Shown here: one piece after another, positions 9,266-17,950 of the stretch
Position numbering within the stretch: position 1 is the first letter of the stretch
Layout of the letters: the number at the start of each line of letters is the position of its first letter
From: DASRFR01 sp035651455
Lineage (GTDB): Bacteria > Acidobacteriota > Terriglobia > Terriglobales > Acidobacteriaceae
Direction of reading: 5' to 3'
DNA: 64,000 bases
Assembly (NCBI GenBank): GCA_035651455.1
Contig: DASRFR010000022.1
Coordinates: 558,001 to 622,000 of the forward strand
The notes under the pieces: generated by a model
Database searches by the model: none
What the model was told of the DNA's origin: nothing
What the model saw: only the letters and a program-made list of their open reading frames with translations
Position numbers and translations under genes: made by a program

Positions 9266-11242
9266 ATGTTTGGCCGCGAAGAAAAAGTATCGGCGATCCG
9301 CCTGACCGCGGTGCAATACATCATTCTCGCGATTTTCCTGATTCTTGCGTATGGCCTCTGGCGGCTGCAGGTGATGCAGAGCGACTTCTACTCTAATCTT
9401 TCCGAAAAGAACCGGGTTCGCGATGTACCTATCCTGGCGCCGCGCGGCAAGATCCTGGATCGTGAAGGACGCATCATTGTCGACAACTATCCCTCGTTTT
9501 CCGCCCTGCTGCTGCGTGATTCCAACCGCGACCTGTACGCGGATGCCGACCTGATCGCTCAGGGCCTGCACATGGATCCGAAGGAGCTCCGCGATCGCAT
9601 TCGCCACTTTGCTTCCATGCCGCAGTACCAGCCGATCTTCATCAAGGACGACATCACCCCCGACGAGCTGGCGTTCATCGAGTCGCACCGCAACGAACTC
9701 CCCGAACTCGACACCATCATGGCGCACCGCCGCCTCTACCCGCGCAACGGATTCATGGCGCACCTGATCGGCTACGTCGGTGAAGTCAGCGAAGACATGC
9801 TGAACCAGCCGCAATGGGAGTTCTACAATCCCGGTGACGTCGTCGGCAAATCCGGAGTTGAGCTGCAGTACAACCAATTATTGATGGGGAAGAACGGCTC
9901 GCGTCGGGCGCTGGTCACGGCACGCGGCAGGGAAGTGGGGCGGCTCAGCGAAACTCCGGCAGTGCCGGGCCGGCAACTCAAGCTCACCGTCGATGTGGAT
10001 CTGCAGATTGCCGCCGAGCAGGCACTCGAAGGAAAAAATGGGGCGATCGTCGCCATGGATCCGAGAACCGGCGAAATCCTGGCCATGGTCAGCCGGCCCA
10101 CGTTCGATCCCAACAATTTCGCGGTGCGCATCAAGGCCGAGGATTGGAACAAGCTGGTCACCGACGAAAATCACCCCTTGCTCAACAAAGCCATTCAGGC
10201 ACAACTGGCGCCGGGCTCGGTCTTCAAGATCATCATGGCGACGGCTGGGCTGCAGGAAGGCATCGCCCAGAATCTGCACGTTAATTGTGGCGGCGGCGCT
10301 AGCTTCTACGGACGCTATTTCAAGTGCTGGGTGGTCGCGGAGCACCGGGTGCACGGTCCAGTGGATATCAGCAAAGGCATTTACCAGTCCTGTGACGTGT
10401 TCTTCTACACGCTGGCGGAAAAGCTGGGCATCGACCGCATTGCGAAGTGGGCGACGTTGCTGGGACTTGGCCAACGCACCGGGATCGATCTGCCGCAGGA
10501 AGTCACTGGCGTGATGCCGTCGGAAGAGTGGAAGATCCGAAACTTCAAGCAGAAATGGTATGCGGGAGAAACTATCTCAGTCGGCATAGGGCAGGGCGCG
10601 GTGGCGACTACGCCGATCCAACTGGCCAGAGCGATTGCCGGAATTGCCAGCGGCGGAATTTTACGCCGGCCTCACGTCACCAACCCGACCGACTTGCCCG
10701 TGGGCATGATGCCCGCTGCAAATGTGCCGAACGAGATGAAGATTCCCCTGGATCCGGAAAATTGGCAGACCATCACTGATGCCATGGCGAACGTTGTCAA
10801 TCCCATTGGCACCGCGCCCAGCGCGCATTTAAAAGACATTGATTTCGCCGGTAAGACGGGCAGCGCTCAGACCATCAGCAATGCCGCCAAAGCGCGCCTG
10901 GCCAATGGCAAATCGAAGTTCAAGGACAATGGATGGTTTGTGGGAGTCGAGCCGCGCCGTAATCCCGAGATCGTGGTTTGCACCCTTCTCGAAGAAGGCG
11001 AACACGGATATCTTGCTGCGCGCGCAGCCGCGCAAGTGATCAAGGCCTACGTCGAGAAGCAACGCCGTCAGCCGACAAAGATGGCGGACCACAAGAAGAG
11101 TGTGGAAGTGGGCGCAGTTTGGACCACTCCGGATTCCGATGGCGAAGGAGATGGATCAGGGCGGCTGCAGGGCGGACGCTTCACGCTGGATGTGACCAGT
11201 AAGCACGTTCCGCTGGCAACAGCGGCCCCGGGGGTGAATTAG
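9266..11242 (+). CDS. mrdA: Penicillin-binding protein 2 (peptidoglycan D,D-transpeptidase MrdA)
   Basis: Class B PBP that cross-links peptidoglycan during elongation, anchored in the inner membrane. There is an N-terminal helix (residues about 14-34), the dimerisation/pedestal domain with the RGKILDREGR motif, then the transpeptidase domain. The active-site motifs are in place: SVFK with Ser318 and Lys321, SCD at 375-377 and KTG at 530-532. It is 658 residues long, usual for PBP2, with an extra 50-residue hydrophilic tail. rodA starts 33 bp downstream, the classic partner glycosyltransferase. Confidence 0.97.
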   Translation: MFGREEKVSAIRLTAVQYIILAIFLILAYGLWRLQVMQSDFYSNLSEKNRVRDVPILAPRGKILDREGRIIVDNYPSFSALLLRDSNRDLYADADLIAQGLHMDPKELRDRIRHFASMPQYQPIFIKDDITPDELAFIESHRNELPELDTIMAHRRLYPRNGFMAHLIGYVGEVSEDMLNQPQWEFYNPGDVVGKSGVELQYNQLLMGKNGSRRALVTARGREVGRLSETPAVPGRQLKLTVDVDLQIAAEQALEGKNGAIVAMDPRTGEILAMVSRPTFDPNNFAVRIKAEDWNKLVTDENHPLLNKAIQAQLAPGSVFKIIMATAGLQEGIAQNLHVNCGGGASFYGRYFKCWVVAEHRVHGPVDISKGIYQSCDVFFYTLAEKLGIDRIAKWATLLGLGQRTGIDLPQEVTGVMPSEEWKIRNFKQKWYAGETISVGIGQGAVATTPIQLARAIAGIASGGILRRPHVTNPTDLPVGMMPAANVPNEMKIPLDPENWQTITDAMANVVNPIGTAPSAHLKDIDFAGKTGSAQTISNAAKARLANGKSKFKDNGWFVGVEPRRNPEIVVCTLLEEGEHGYLAARAAAQVIKAYVEKQRRQPTKMADHKKSVEVGAVWTTPDSDGEGDGSGRLQGGRFTLDVTSKHVPLATAAPGVN

Positions 11243-11275
11243 GTGAGTATTCGCAGCTCGTAACTGAAGAGATCA

Positions 11276-12361
11276 ATGGCACGCTACGTATCATTTCGCG
11301 ATTTTGACTGGCCGCTGGTCATCTTTGTGCTCATCATCTGTGCGCTCGGAGTGGTCGAAATCCGCAGCGCCACCGAGCACACCAAGTTTGCTGGCGCGCA
11401 TCTGCGTCAGATTTATTGGGTGATTTTTGGCTTCGCGGCCATGTTCCTGGTCAGCCTGGTGAACTACCAGGCGCTGCTCGACCAGGTGCATTGGATGTAC
11501 ATCGCATCGATCACCTCGCTTATGGCCGTGATGCTATTCGGACAGAAGTACCTGGGCGCGCGGCGTTGGATCAAACTGCCTGGAGGACAGCACTTCCAGC
11601 CATCTGAATGGGTGAAGCTCATACTTATTCTCGCCGTGGCCAAGTACTTTTCCGACTTGCATGAAAAAGAGCTGACCTGGCCTGATTTCATCAAGGCGGG
11701 CGCCATCGTCGGGGTTCCCATGCTGATGGTTCTGGCGCAGCCGGATCTTGGCACCGCCCTTACTTACATTCCAATCGCCGTGATGGCCCTTTTTTTGGGA
11801 GGACTGCGGGTCAAGCAAGCATTGGTGGTACTGCTCTTGGCCGGGCTGACAATGCCGCTGGCCTGGCACAAGCTTAAGCCTTATCAGAAAGACCGCCTGG
11901 TCAGCTTTATGCAACCGGAGGCCGACAAGCAGGGCTCCGGGTACCAGGTCATCCAGTCACTGATTGCGGTCGGTTCGGGAGGAGTATGGGGCGCGAAGGA
12001 GACGTCTCAGACCCATCTGAACTTCCTGCCGGTCCCGCAGACCGACTTCATCTTCTCGGCTTTTGCCGAAGCCCATGGTTTTGTAGGCGCGTTAGGCGTT
12101 CTGCTGCTATACTTTATCGTGCTGATGCGTTTGACCCAGAATGCGCAGACAGCGCCCGACCGCGCTGGTACGTTTCTGGTCATGGGTGTGGTAGCGGTGC
12201 TTAGCTTTCACATCCTGGTGAATGTCGGCATGGTCGTCGGCTTTATGCCGGTTACCGGAATACCCTTGCCCTTAATGAGTTACGGCGGGTCTTCCGTCCT
12301 GTTTATGTTTCTGGCGCTGGGCATTGTGATGAATGTCCGCATGCGCCGTTTCGTCAACTGA
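11276..12361 (+). CDS. rodA: Rod shape-determining protein RodA (SEDS peptidoglycan polymerase)
   Basis: SEDS-family glycosyltransferase that polymerises lipid II with PBP2. The 361 residues span about ten membrane helices. AQPDLGTALTYIPI, the extracellular loop with QKDRLVSFMQPEAD and the C-terminal GIPLPLMSYGGSS signature are all present. The pair with the upstream PBP2 gene identifies it as RodA rather than FtsW. Confidence 0.97.
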   Translation: MARYVSFRDFDWPLVIFVLIICALGVVEIRSATEHTKFAGAHLRQIYWVIFGFAAMFLVSLVNYQALLDQVHWMYIASITSLMAVMLFGQKYLGARRWIKLPGGQHFQPSEWVKLILILAVAKYFSDLHEKELTWPDFIKAGAIVGVPMLMVLAQPDLGTALTYIPIAVMALFLGGLRVKQALVVLLLAGLTMPLAWHKLKPYQKDRLVSFMQPEADKQGSGYQVIQSLIAVGSGGVWGAKETSQTHLNFLPVPQTDFIFSAFAEAHGFVGALGVLLLYFIVLMRLTQNAQTAPDRAGTFLVMGVVAVLSFHILVNVGMVVGFMPVTGIPLPLMSYGGSSVLFMFLALGIVMNVRMRRFVN

Positions 12362-12738
12362 ATAGGCGGGAGAAGGGCACGCGCAGCTGCTCGTTGCCAT
12401 CGGCAGCCAACAAGATCACGATCGCCCTCGCGTAAAGAGGGCACTCACCGGTCAGAAGGGGTTCAGACCGGGCAGGATTGAGAAAAAATAGCTGGGCGGG
12501 TAACGGCCCCTTCACTGGTGTGAGAGAGCGGTCACAACCCCGGCGGTTGCAGACGCGATAAGTGCATAAGATTCCAAAGCTTCCGCAATGGATTCCGTTC
12601 CGGACCGGTACCCGGTTCCGGGGCCGAGACCGATCCCTACATGGCGACGGTCTGAGCGCTGCGCTCGATTCTTCCCATCGTTCCTCGCACCTGAACCGGT
12701 GATCTCTGCCGGCGCGCGGCGGCAGACCCGGAGTTCGA
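12362..12738 (+). promoter_or_regulatory. 377-bp structured leader/intergenic region before the RNase E/G gene
   Basis: No convincing gene is present on either strand. Two strong hairpins are visible: GCCCTC/GAGGGC at 12424-12442 and the long stem CCGGACCGG-TAC-CCGGTTCCGG at 12600-12621 (one bulged base). Neither is followed by a U-run, so they look like leader structures rather than terminators. Leaders of rne genes are known in Enterobacteria to mediate feedback by RNase E. That comparison is inference here. Confidence 0.4.
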
Positions 12739-15474
12739 ATGACAAAAGAATTGTTTGTGTCCTCTACCCCGCATGAAACCAAGGTGGGGATGGTTGAGGA
12801 CGACCAGCTTGCTGAAATCTACCTGGAACGCGAAAACGAATACACACTCGCAGGATCCATCTACAAAGGCAGAGTAACCCGCGTGCTTCCTGGCATGCAG
12901 TCGGCATTCGTCGACATTGGCCTGGAGCGCGATGCCTTTCTCTACGTTTCCGACTTCATGGAACTGGCCGAGCACGATGACGAGCTAGACGACGTCATTC
13001 CCACGCCTCGCGCAGTTCAGCCGGGCAGTGCCCAGGCGCCATTTGAAGCGCAGCCGGTGCCAATCCCACAAGACGACTCCAGATATATTGCGGATTCTGA
13101 AGAAGCCGCGGAGCCAGCGCCGGAGCAGGGGGCCACCGCGAGCGCCGCATCCGAGTCGAATCAGCCCGGTGACAACAGGGAACGTGAGCGTGGCGACCGT
13201 GGAGGATGGCGTAACCGGCGTCGCCGTCGCGGACGGCGCGGCGAGCGTATGCCGGAATCCCGTTACGCGCGGCCCAATGAGTCCCCGGCACCACGGCCCT
13301 CAGAACCGCGGTCTTTCGAATCGCGCACGTCTGAATACGGTCCACCGCCGGGGTATCAGCCGATCATCCTGCCCGGCGAGTCCATTTCGAAATACCAGCG
13401 CTTTGCCCAGCAGGCGTCCCCAGTGACGCACACCGAGCCGAGTCCCGCAGGCACTGGCGGTCTTGCCGAAAGCTTTCCCGACGATGAACCACTTTTCACC
13501 AGAGCCAAAAGTGAGCCTCTGCACGAAGAACATGGAGATTTGACGCCAGAACTGCACGAGGATGCGGCAGAAAACATTCCCGCGTGGCATGCCGAGCGCG
13601 GAGCGGGTGAGGTGGAGAACACGAATTCCGAGGTCCACACCTCGGAGCAGGACCGCTTTCAGCGCATGAATGTTGCGGACACGTTCGGCGCACGGTCTGC
13701 CGAGCGCAATGGTACTGAAAACGAAATTGTCGAAGAAGAGAGTTTTGAGGCTCCCGGCCAGGGCGCGATTGCCCCCGATTCACCTGAAACTTCGATGACA
13801 AGGGCCGCCGGCACGATGGAAGAAGAAGAAATCGACGAGGATGAAGCGGAATTGCACTCCTACGTCGAGGACATCCAGGAAGACGCTGCTTTCGAGGAAC
13901 TGGAAGAAGAGACGCACGCCGCGGACGATCACCGCGAGCCGGTAGAACACCAGGTGGGAAGCGCGGGTGTTCAGCAGGACCAGGTCACGCCCGAGTTTTC
14001 CGGTTCCGAACCGGTCGAGGCCGCTAGCGCGGAAGGGGAAACTGAAGACGAGATCGACGAAGAAGAAGCGGCTATTGATGAGGCCCAGGAGGAAGCCGAG
14101 GCGCTGCTCAGCGGCGAGATGCCGGAAGGCGAGGCGCGGGCTGAGGTTCGCGCTCCCGCTGCTACCGCGGGCTATACGCAGCGGGCCCAGCGTCCCCGTT
14201 TCGATCGCAATCGCGGAAGGCGGGGCAGTGGTGGACGCCGCTTTCGTCCCATGCGCCGCGAAGCCCAACCGCTGCCGCTGATCACCGATCTTTTGAAAGA
14301 AGGCCAGGAGATCCTGGTGCAGATCGCGAAAGAGCCCATCGGTAAGAAGGGAGCGCGCATCACCAGCCACATAGCGCTTCCGGGGCGCTTTCTGGTCTAC
14401 ATGCCGACCGTCAACCACACGGGCGTGTCGCGCAAGATTTCTTCGGAAGAAGAGCGTCAGCGCCTTAAGCGCATCGTGATGAGCGAACGCGAGAACGGCC
14501 ACGGCGGTTTTATCGTCCGTACCGCGGCGCAGAACTGCTCGGAAGAAGAGCTGCGGGCTGACATTCGTTTCCTCAAAAATTTGTGGTCCGAGATCAAGAG
14601 CCGTTCTGACAATAGCAAGTCGCCGGCCCTGATTTATCACGACTTGAATGTCGTGGAGCGCGTGCTTCGCGATCAGGTCACGTCCGATTTCTCCGCCATC
14701 TGGGTCGATAGCGAACAGGAATACGAGCGCATTCTCCGTTTTGCCAACCGCTTTCAACCCGCCCTGGTTCGCCGGGTCAAGCTGTACACCAAAGAGACGC
14801 CTTTATTTGACCAATTCGGCTTATCCGAAGAACTGAACAAGGCGCTGAAATCGAAGGTTTGGCTGAAGAGCGGCGGCTACATTGTGATCAATCAGACCGA
14901 AGCTCTGGTTGCCATTGACGTGAACACCGGTAAGTACGTCGGCAAGACTGCGCGGCTCGAGGACACGATCGTCAAAACCAACGTGGATGCCATCAAGGAA
15001 ATCGTGCGGCAGGTACGCCTGCGCGATCTCGGAGGCATTATTGTGATTGACTTCATCGATATGGACGAGCGGCGGAACCGGCAAAAAGTTATGCAGGCGC
15101 TGGAAGAAGCGTTGCGCAGCGACCGTGCCCCGTCGAAGGTCCTGCAGTTTAACGACTTCGGACTGGTGGCGATCACCCGCAAGCGGGTGAAGCAATCCCT
15201 GGAGCGCACCATCGGCGCGCCCTGCCCGTACTGCACGGGTACCGGGTTCGTGAAGTCGGTGAACACCGTGTGCAACGAGATTTACGTGGAGATGCGCAAG
15301 CTGGCCCGCCACCTCGACCACAGTGACGTCATGCTGCGGGTCAATCCCGAAGTCGGCAAGGCGCTCAAAAACAACAATGGCCGTTGGCTGAACGAAATGG
15401 AAGAGCTCTGCAAGAAGACCATTATCGTGAAGTCGGACCCGGCGTTGCACCAGGAACAGTTCGACGTTAACTAG
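12739..15474 (+). CDS. rne: Ribonuclease E/G with a very large insert in the S1 domain
   Basis: 5'-end-dependent endoribonuclease for mRNA decay and rRNA processing. Residues 1-75 are the start of the S1 domain (YKGRVTRVLPGMQSAFVDIG, FLYVSDF). The S1 fold resumes only at about 515 (ITDLLKEGQEILVQI). Residues about 78-510 are an acidic, Glu/Pro/Arg-rich low-complexity insert with basic patches. The DNase-like domain carries the two magnesium-binding Asp at 727 (AIDVN) and 771 (VIDFIDMD), and CPYC at 829-832 is the zinc-link. The C-terminal scaffold tail of E. coli RNase E is absent. The disordered mass lies inside S1 instead, and it may serve as the RNA/protein-binding platform (inference). 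A strong terminator follows. Confidence 0.95.
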   Translation: MTKELFVSSTPHETKVGMVEDDQLAEIYLERENEYTLAGSIYKGRVTRVLPGMQSAFVDIGLERDAFLYVSDFMELAEHDDELDDVIPTPRAVQPGSAQAPFEAQPVPIPQDDSRYIADSEEAAEPAPEQGATASAASESNQPGDNRERERGDRGGWRNRRRRRGRRGERMPESRYARPNESPAPRPSEPRSFESRTSEYGPPPGYQPIILPGESISKYQRFAQQASPVTHTEPSPAGTGGLAESFPDDEPLFTRAKSEPLHEEHGDLTPELHEDAAENIPAWHAERGAGEVENTNSEVHTSEQDRFQRMNVADTFGARSAERNGTENEIVEEESFEAPGQGAIAPDSPETSMTRAAGTMEEEEIDEDEAELHSYVEDIQEDAAFEELEEETHAADDHREPVEHQVGSAGVQQDQVTPEFSGSEPVEAASAEGETEDEIDEEEAAIDEAQEEAEALLSGEMPEGEARAEVRAPAATAGYTQRAQRPRFDRNRGRRGSGGRRFRPMRREAQPLPLITDLLKEGQEILVQIAKEPIGKKGARITSHIALPGRFLVYMPTVNHTGVSRKISSEEERQRLKRIVMSERENGHGGFIVRTAAQNCSEEELRADIRFLKNLWSEIKSRSDNSKSPALIYHDLNVVERVLRDQVTSDFSAIWVDSEQEYERILRFANRFQPALVRRVKLYTKETPLFDQFGLSEELNKALKSKVWLKSGGYIVINQTEALVAIDVNTGKYVGKTARLEDTIVKTNVDAIKEIVRQVRLRDLGGIIVIDFIDMDERRNRQKVMQALEEALRSDRAPSKVLQFNDFGLVAITRKRVKQSLERTIGAPCPYCTGTGFVKSVNTVCNEIYVEMRKLARHLDHSDVMLRVNPEVGKALKNNNGRWLNEMEELCKKTIIVKSDPALHQEQFDVN

Positions 15475-15500
15475 CTCTCAGCTGCTAGCTTCTAACGGCA

Positions 15501-15530
15501 AAGACGGGTCACCTGCCCGTCTTTTTCTTT
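15501..15530 (+). terminator. Rho-independent terminator after the RNase E/G gene
   Basis: AGACGGG (15502-15508) pairs with CCCGTCT (15516-15522) across a 7-base loop and is followed by TTTTTCTTTT. It lies 27 bases after the rne stop and ends the transcript that begins upstream. Confidence 0.9.
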
Positions 15531-15589
15531 TATCTTCTTCTTATTCGGATCGTCATTTGCGGCCGACGTAGTTACGCTTGCCGTAAGGT

Positions 15590-16036
15590 TCACGCGACCG
15601 CGGCGCCCTGTTTCCCCTGCATCTGCGCGAACACCGTAGCCTGATCGTAGTAGATCCTTTCGGAGACGAGCTTCACTGAATCTGTGTCGAAGCTGTAAAA
15701 CGCCGCCATTTCAAAACGGAGCTTGTTCCCCTGGGGTTTCACCCCGCCGAACTCGCCTTTGTGTGTCCCCGAGATGACGACCTCGCGAATGGAACATCCG
15801 GGCACATCGTATTCCGCCACCACATCGATCCGCAGGTCTGGCATGGCGGTCGCGATCGACTGATAGAACGCGCGCACGCCTTCTATGCCTTTGAACCTCG
15901 CGCCCAGCGGCACCACGTCGTAATAAGCGCGGTCATCCTGCACGAAGGTGTTGTAGACCGCCGGCCAGTTATGTTCGTTTTCGCCGCGAATGTGTTCGGC
16001 GACAATCTCGCGTTGGCGTTGGATCATGGTCTCCAT
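15590..16036 (-). CDS. SnoaL-like / ester cyclase family protein
   Basis: A 148-residue protein of the NTF2-like superfamily. The pattern NTFVQDDRAYYDVVPLG then GIEGVRAFYQSIATAMPDLRI is typical of SnoaL-like polyketide-cyclase-fold proteins. It has no signal peptide and starts with ATG after AGGGAG. It is isolated from biosynthetic genes, so it may be a generic small-molecule-binding or hydrolytic protein. The enzyme role is not established. Confidence 0.8.
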   Translation of the reverse strand: METMIQRQREIVAEHIRGENEHNWPAVYNTFVQDDRAYYDVVPLGARFKGIEGVRAFYQSIATAMPDLRIDVVAEYDVPGCSIREVVISGTHKGEFGGVKPQGNKLRFEMAAFYSFDTDSVKLVSERIYYDQATVFAQMQGKQGAAVA

Positions 16037-16130
16037 GGCGGGAATCTCCCTGTCTAGATTCGAGGCGGTGATTGTACTCCAGAAATTGCTTAATTCAATT
16101 CGCCGAATGCAGGGTGGAGTCCGTGCGGCC

Positions 16131-16742
16131 TTATGCTCCCGGTGAGAAGATCAGGTCGCCCGCCATCAAACGCGCATGCAGTCGATACTTTCCGCTCCCG
16201 CTCTGGTGAAATGATCGGAACAGCCCGCTTTTGCTGACATTGAAAGCCCTAGCATCAATGTCTCCCGCAATGACGGAGGCGTCCACGCGACTATACACTT
16301 CTGGATGCGGGACTTCGATCGTGATATCCCCTGCATTGCTTTCCAGGTCCTTGTTTCCCTCGATATCTTCGATCTTCAAGTCGCCCGCTGTGAGCCGGAC
16401 CCAAAGATCGGATCGGCGGGGCACGTCGATGGTCGCGTAAAAATCGTCGTTCGGTGTATGGCGCACGAAAATTTCCGCGCCGCGGGTCTCGGGCTTGATT
16501 TCGACCTTCACGGCGCGCAGCTTCTCGGGCGTGGCGGCATGGTAAGTAACAACAATTTCCTGCTTCTCGCTCGCCCGAATGGTGTAGTTACCCGATTCAA
16601 ATTCTATGCGCAGCGCACCGGGGGTGATGTTCTGCTGCCGCACCGCCGTCGGCTGAGCCGCATCCTCCGACATGGCGACCTGAGGGGCCAAATACCCGAA
16701 TAGCAGAATTGTAAAGATGAGGATGACCAGGTGAGGCTTCAT
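16131..16742 (-). CDS. Secreted DUF4097-like beta-strand protein
   Basis: A 203-residue exported protein. The start at 16742 gives a clear signal peptide (residues 1-25, MKPHLVILIFTILLFGYLAP) and has GAGAGGTG upstream, whereas the longer in-frame form is hydrophilic. Repeated short strands with LTAGDLKIEDIEG, NAGDITIEVP and VIAGDIDARAF resemble the DUF4097/DUF2807 adhesin-like beta-helix fold. It is probably in the periplasm or at the surface. The function is unknown and no operon partners are seen. Confidence 0.7.
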   Translation of the reverse strand: MKPHLVILIFTILLFGYLAPQVAMSEDAAQPTAVRQQNITPGALRIEFESGNYTIRASEKQEIVVTYHAATPEKLRAVKVEIKPETRGAEIFVRHTPNDDFYATIDVPRRSDLWVRLTAGDLKIEDIEGNKDLESNAGDITIEVPHPEVYSRVDASVIAGDIDARAFNVSKSGLFRSFHQSGSGKYRLHARLMAGDLIFSPGA

Positions 16743-16878
16743 AGACACACCTCTCTCATCAGTCATGTACGAGAATGCATCGCGTGGAGTTCCGCGAGTT
16801 GTAAATGCGCGCGGAGTTATGCCGTAATCGCCTCGCACGGGGGGGAAGATCACGTTCTGGCGGTACGCCGTGCTCGCG

Positions 16879-17811
16879 TCACAGGTAACGGACCGTTTTG
16901 TCGATCAATTGGCGGGTGCCTTCGTAGGGAACACCCGGGCTGTCCCATTCCATCGAGCAGTAGCCCGCGTACCCATGTTGCTTGAGGTACCCGAATGTCC
17001 TGGCAAGATCCACGTGGACCGCCCGGGCATTCTCGGGCACTTCGGTTTCCTTTACGTGGCAAATGTTGTAAGCATAAGCAAACATCGCATCGATTCCTCT
17101 GTAGGCATGCTGCTCATCGAAGTGCGCCAGGGTGTTTCCGAAGTCGGGAAGGGCGTGCAACCAGGGGCTGCCGACGCTTTTGATGACATTGATGAGAAAG
17201 AAGGGATCTTCGACGGCAGGATTATCGTTTTCGAGATTCACCACCACGCTCCTGGTCGAAGCATAATCCGCCACCACTTTTAGACTCGCGGCGGTCCGCT
17301 CCACATCAGGGTGGGAATCTTTCGTCGCAGGGATATTGGTGCGAATACTGGGTGAGCCCACGGCGGCGGCCGCATCCACCCATTGCTTTGCGAAGGCTAC
17401 AGCCCGGTCACGCTCACCTCGATCGACGGCATAAGGGCTGGCTTTGCCATCAACCGCAATGTTCACAATGGCTCCATCGACTTTTTTCACAGCGGACCGA
17501 ATCTCGCCTAAATACTTGGGGTCAAGCGACTGGAAATGCTCACTCCACGGCTCGATTTTCCGGATATTGAATTTCGCATTCACGTGCGCAGCGAAATCCT
17601 TCACTTCCATCTTGCTCGCCGACGGTGTTTCGCCCTTGCTCACTATGAAATCTCGAAAAGGATAAGAGGCAATAGCAATACGCTCGCGCGGCGCTGAAGG
17701 AAAGCGCAGATGCGGCCCCGTGTCCGCCATGGCGGCTGAGATTTCGGGTACAGAGAAAACGCAGGCGCAAGCGCCGGCCGAGTAAGCGAGAAATCTTCTG
17801 CGAGTGATCAT
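16879..17811 (-). CDS. Tat-exported sugar phosphate isomerase/epimerase-like TIM barrel
   Basis: A 310-residue xylose-isomerase-like (AP endonuclease 2 fold) protein. The start at 17811 is chosen because it begins a twin-arginine signal (TRRRFLAYSAGACACVFS). The mature part has IASYPFRD, VNLENDNPA and CSMEWDSPG, which fit the metal-binding strands of the barrel. Acidobacterial members are often exported and linked to sugar metabolism. The substrate is unknown and no sugar genes adjoin. Confidence 0.82.
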   Translation of the reverse strand: MITRRRFLAYSAGACACVFSVPEISAAMADTGPHLRFPSAPRERIAIASYPFRDFIVSKGETPSASKMEVKDFAAHVNAKFNIRKIEPWSEHFQSLDPKYLGEIRSAVKKVDGAIVNIAVDGKASPYAVDRGERDRAVAFAKQWVDAAAAVGSPSIRTNIPATKDSHPDVERTAASLKVVADYASTRSVVVNLENDNPAVEDPFFLINVIKSVGSPWLHALPDFGNTLAHFDEQHAYRGIDAMFAYAYNICHVKETEVPENARAVHVDLARTFGYLKQHGYAGYCSMEWDSPGVPYEGTRQLIDKTVRYL

Positions 17812-17950
17812 ACGGTATCTGGGAAAGTGAACCTCTAGTGTGCGGCCTGGAAGCGCAGTTTGCAAGGATGCCACGTGCCGTTGCAGCACATTGTATTTCA
17901 AATGGCACGTCGCATAACGCGAGCGTTAATGCGGAGGCTTGCGGGACGGC

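Noticed and set aside
12354..12782. 142-aa minus-strand ORF in the rne leader
   Set aside because: Cys/Arg/Pro-rich, overlaps the rne start, and has no recognisable fold.
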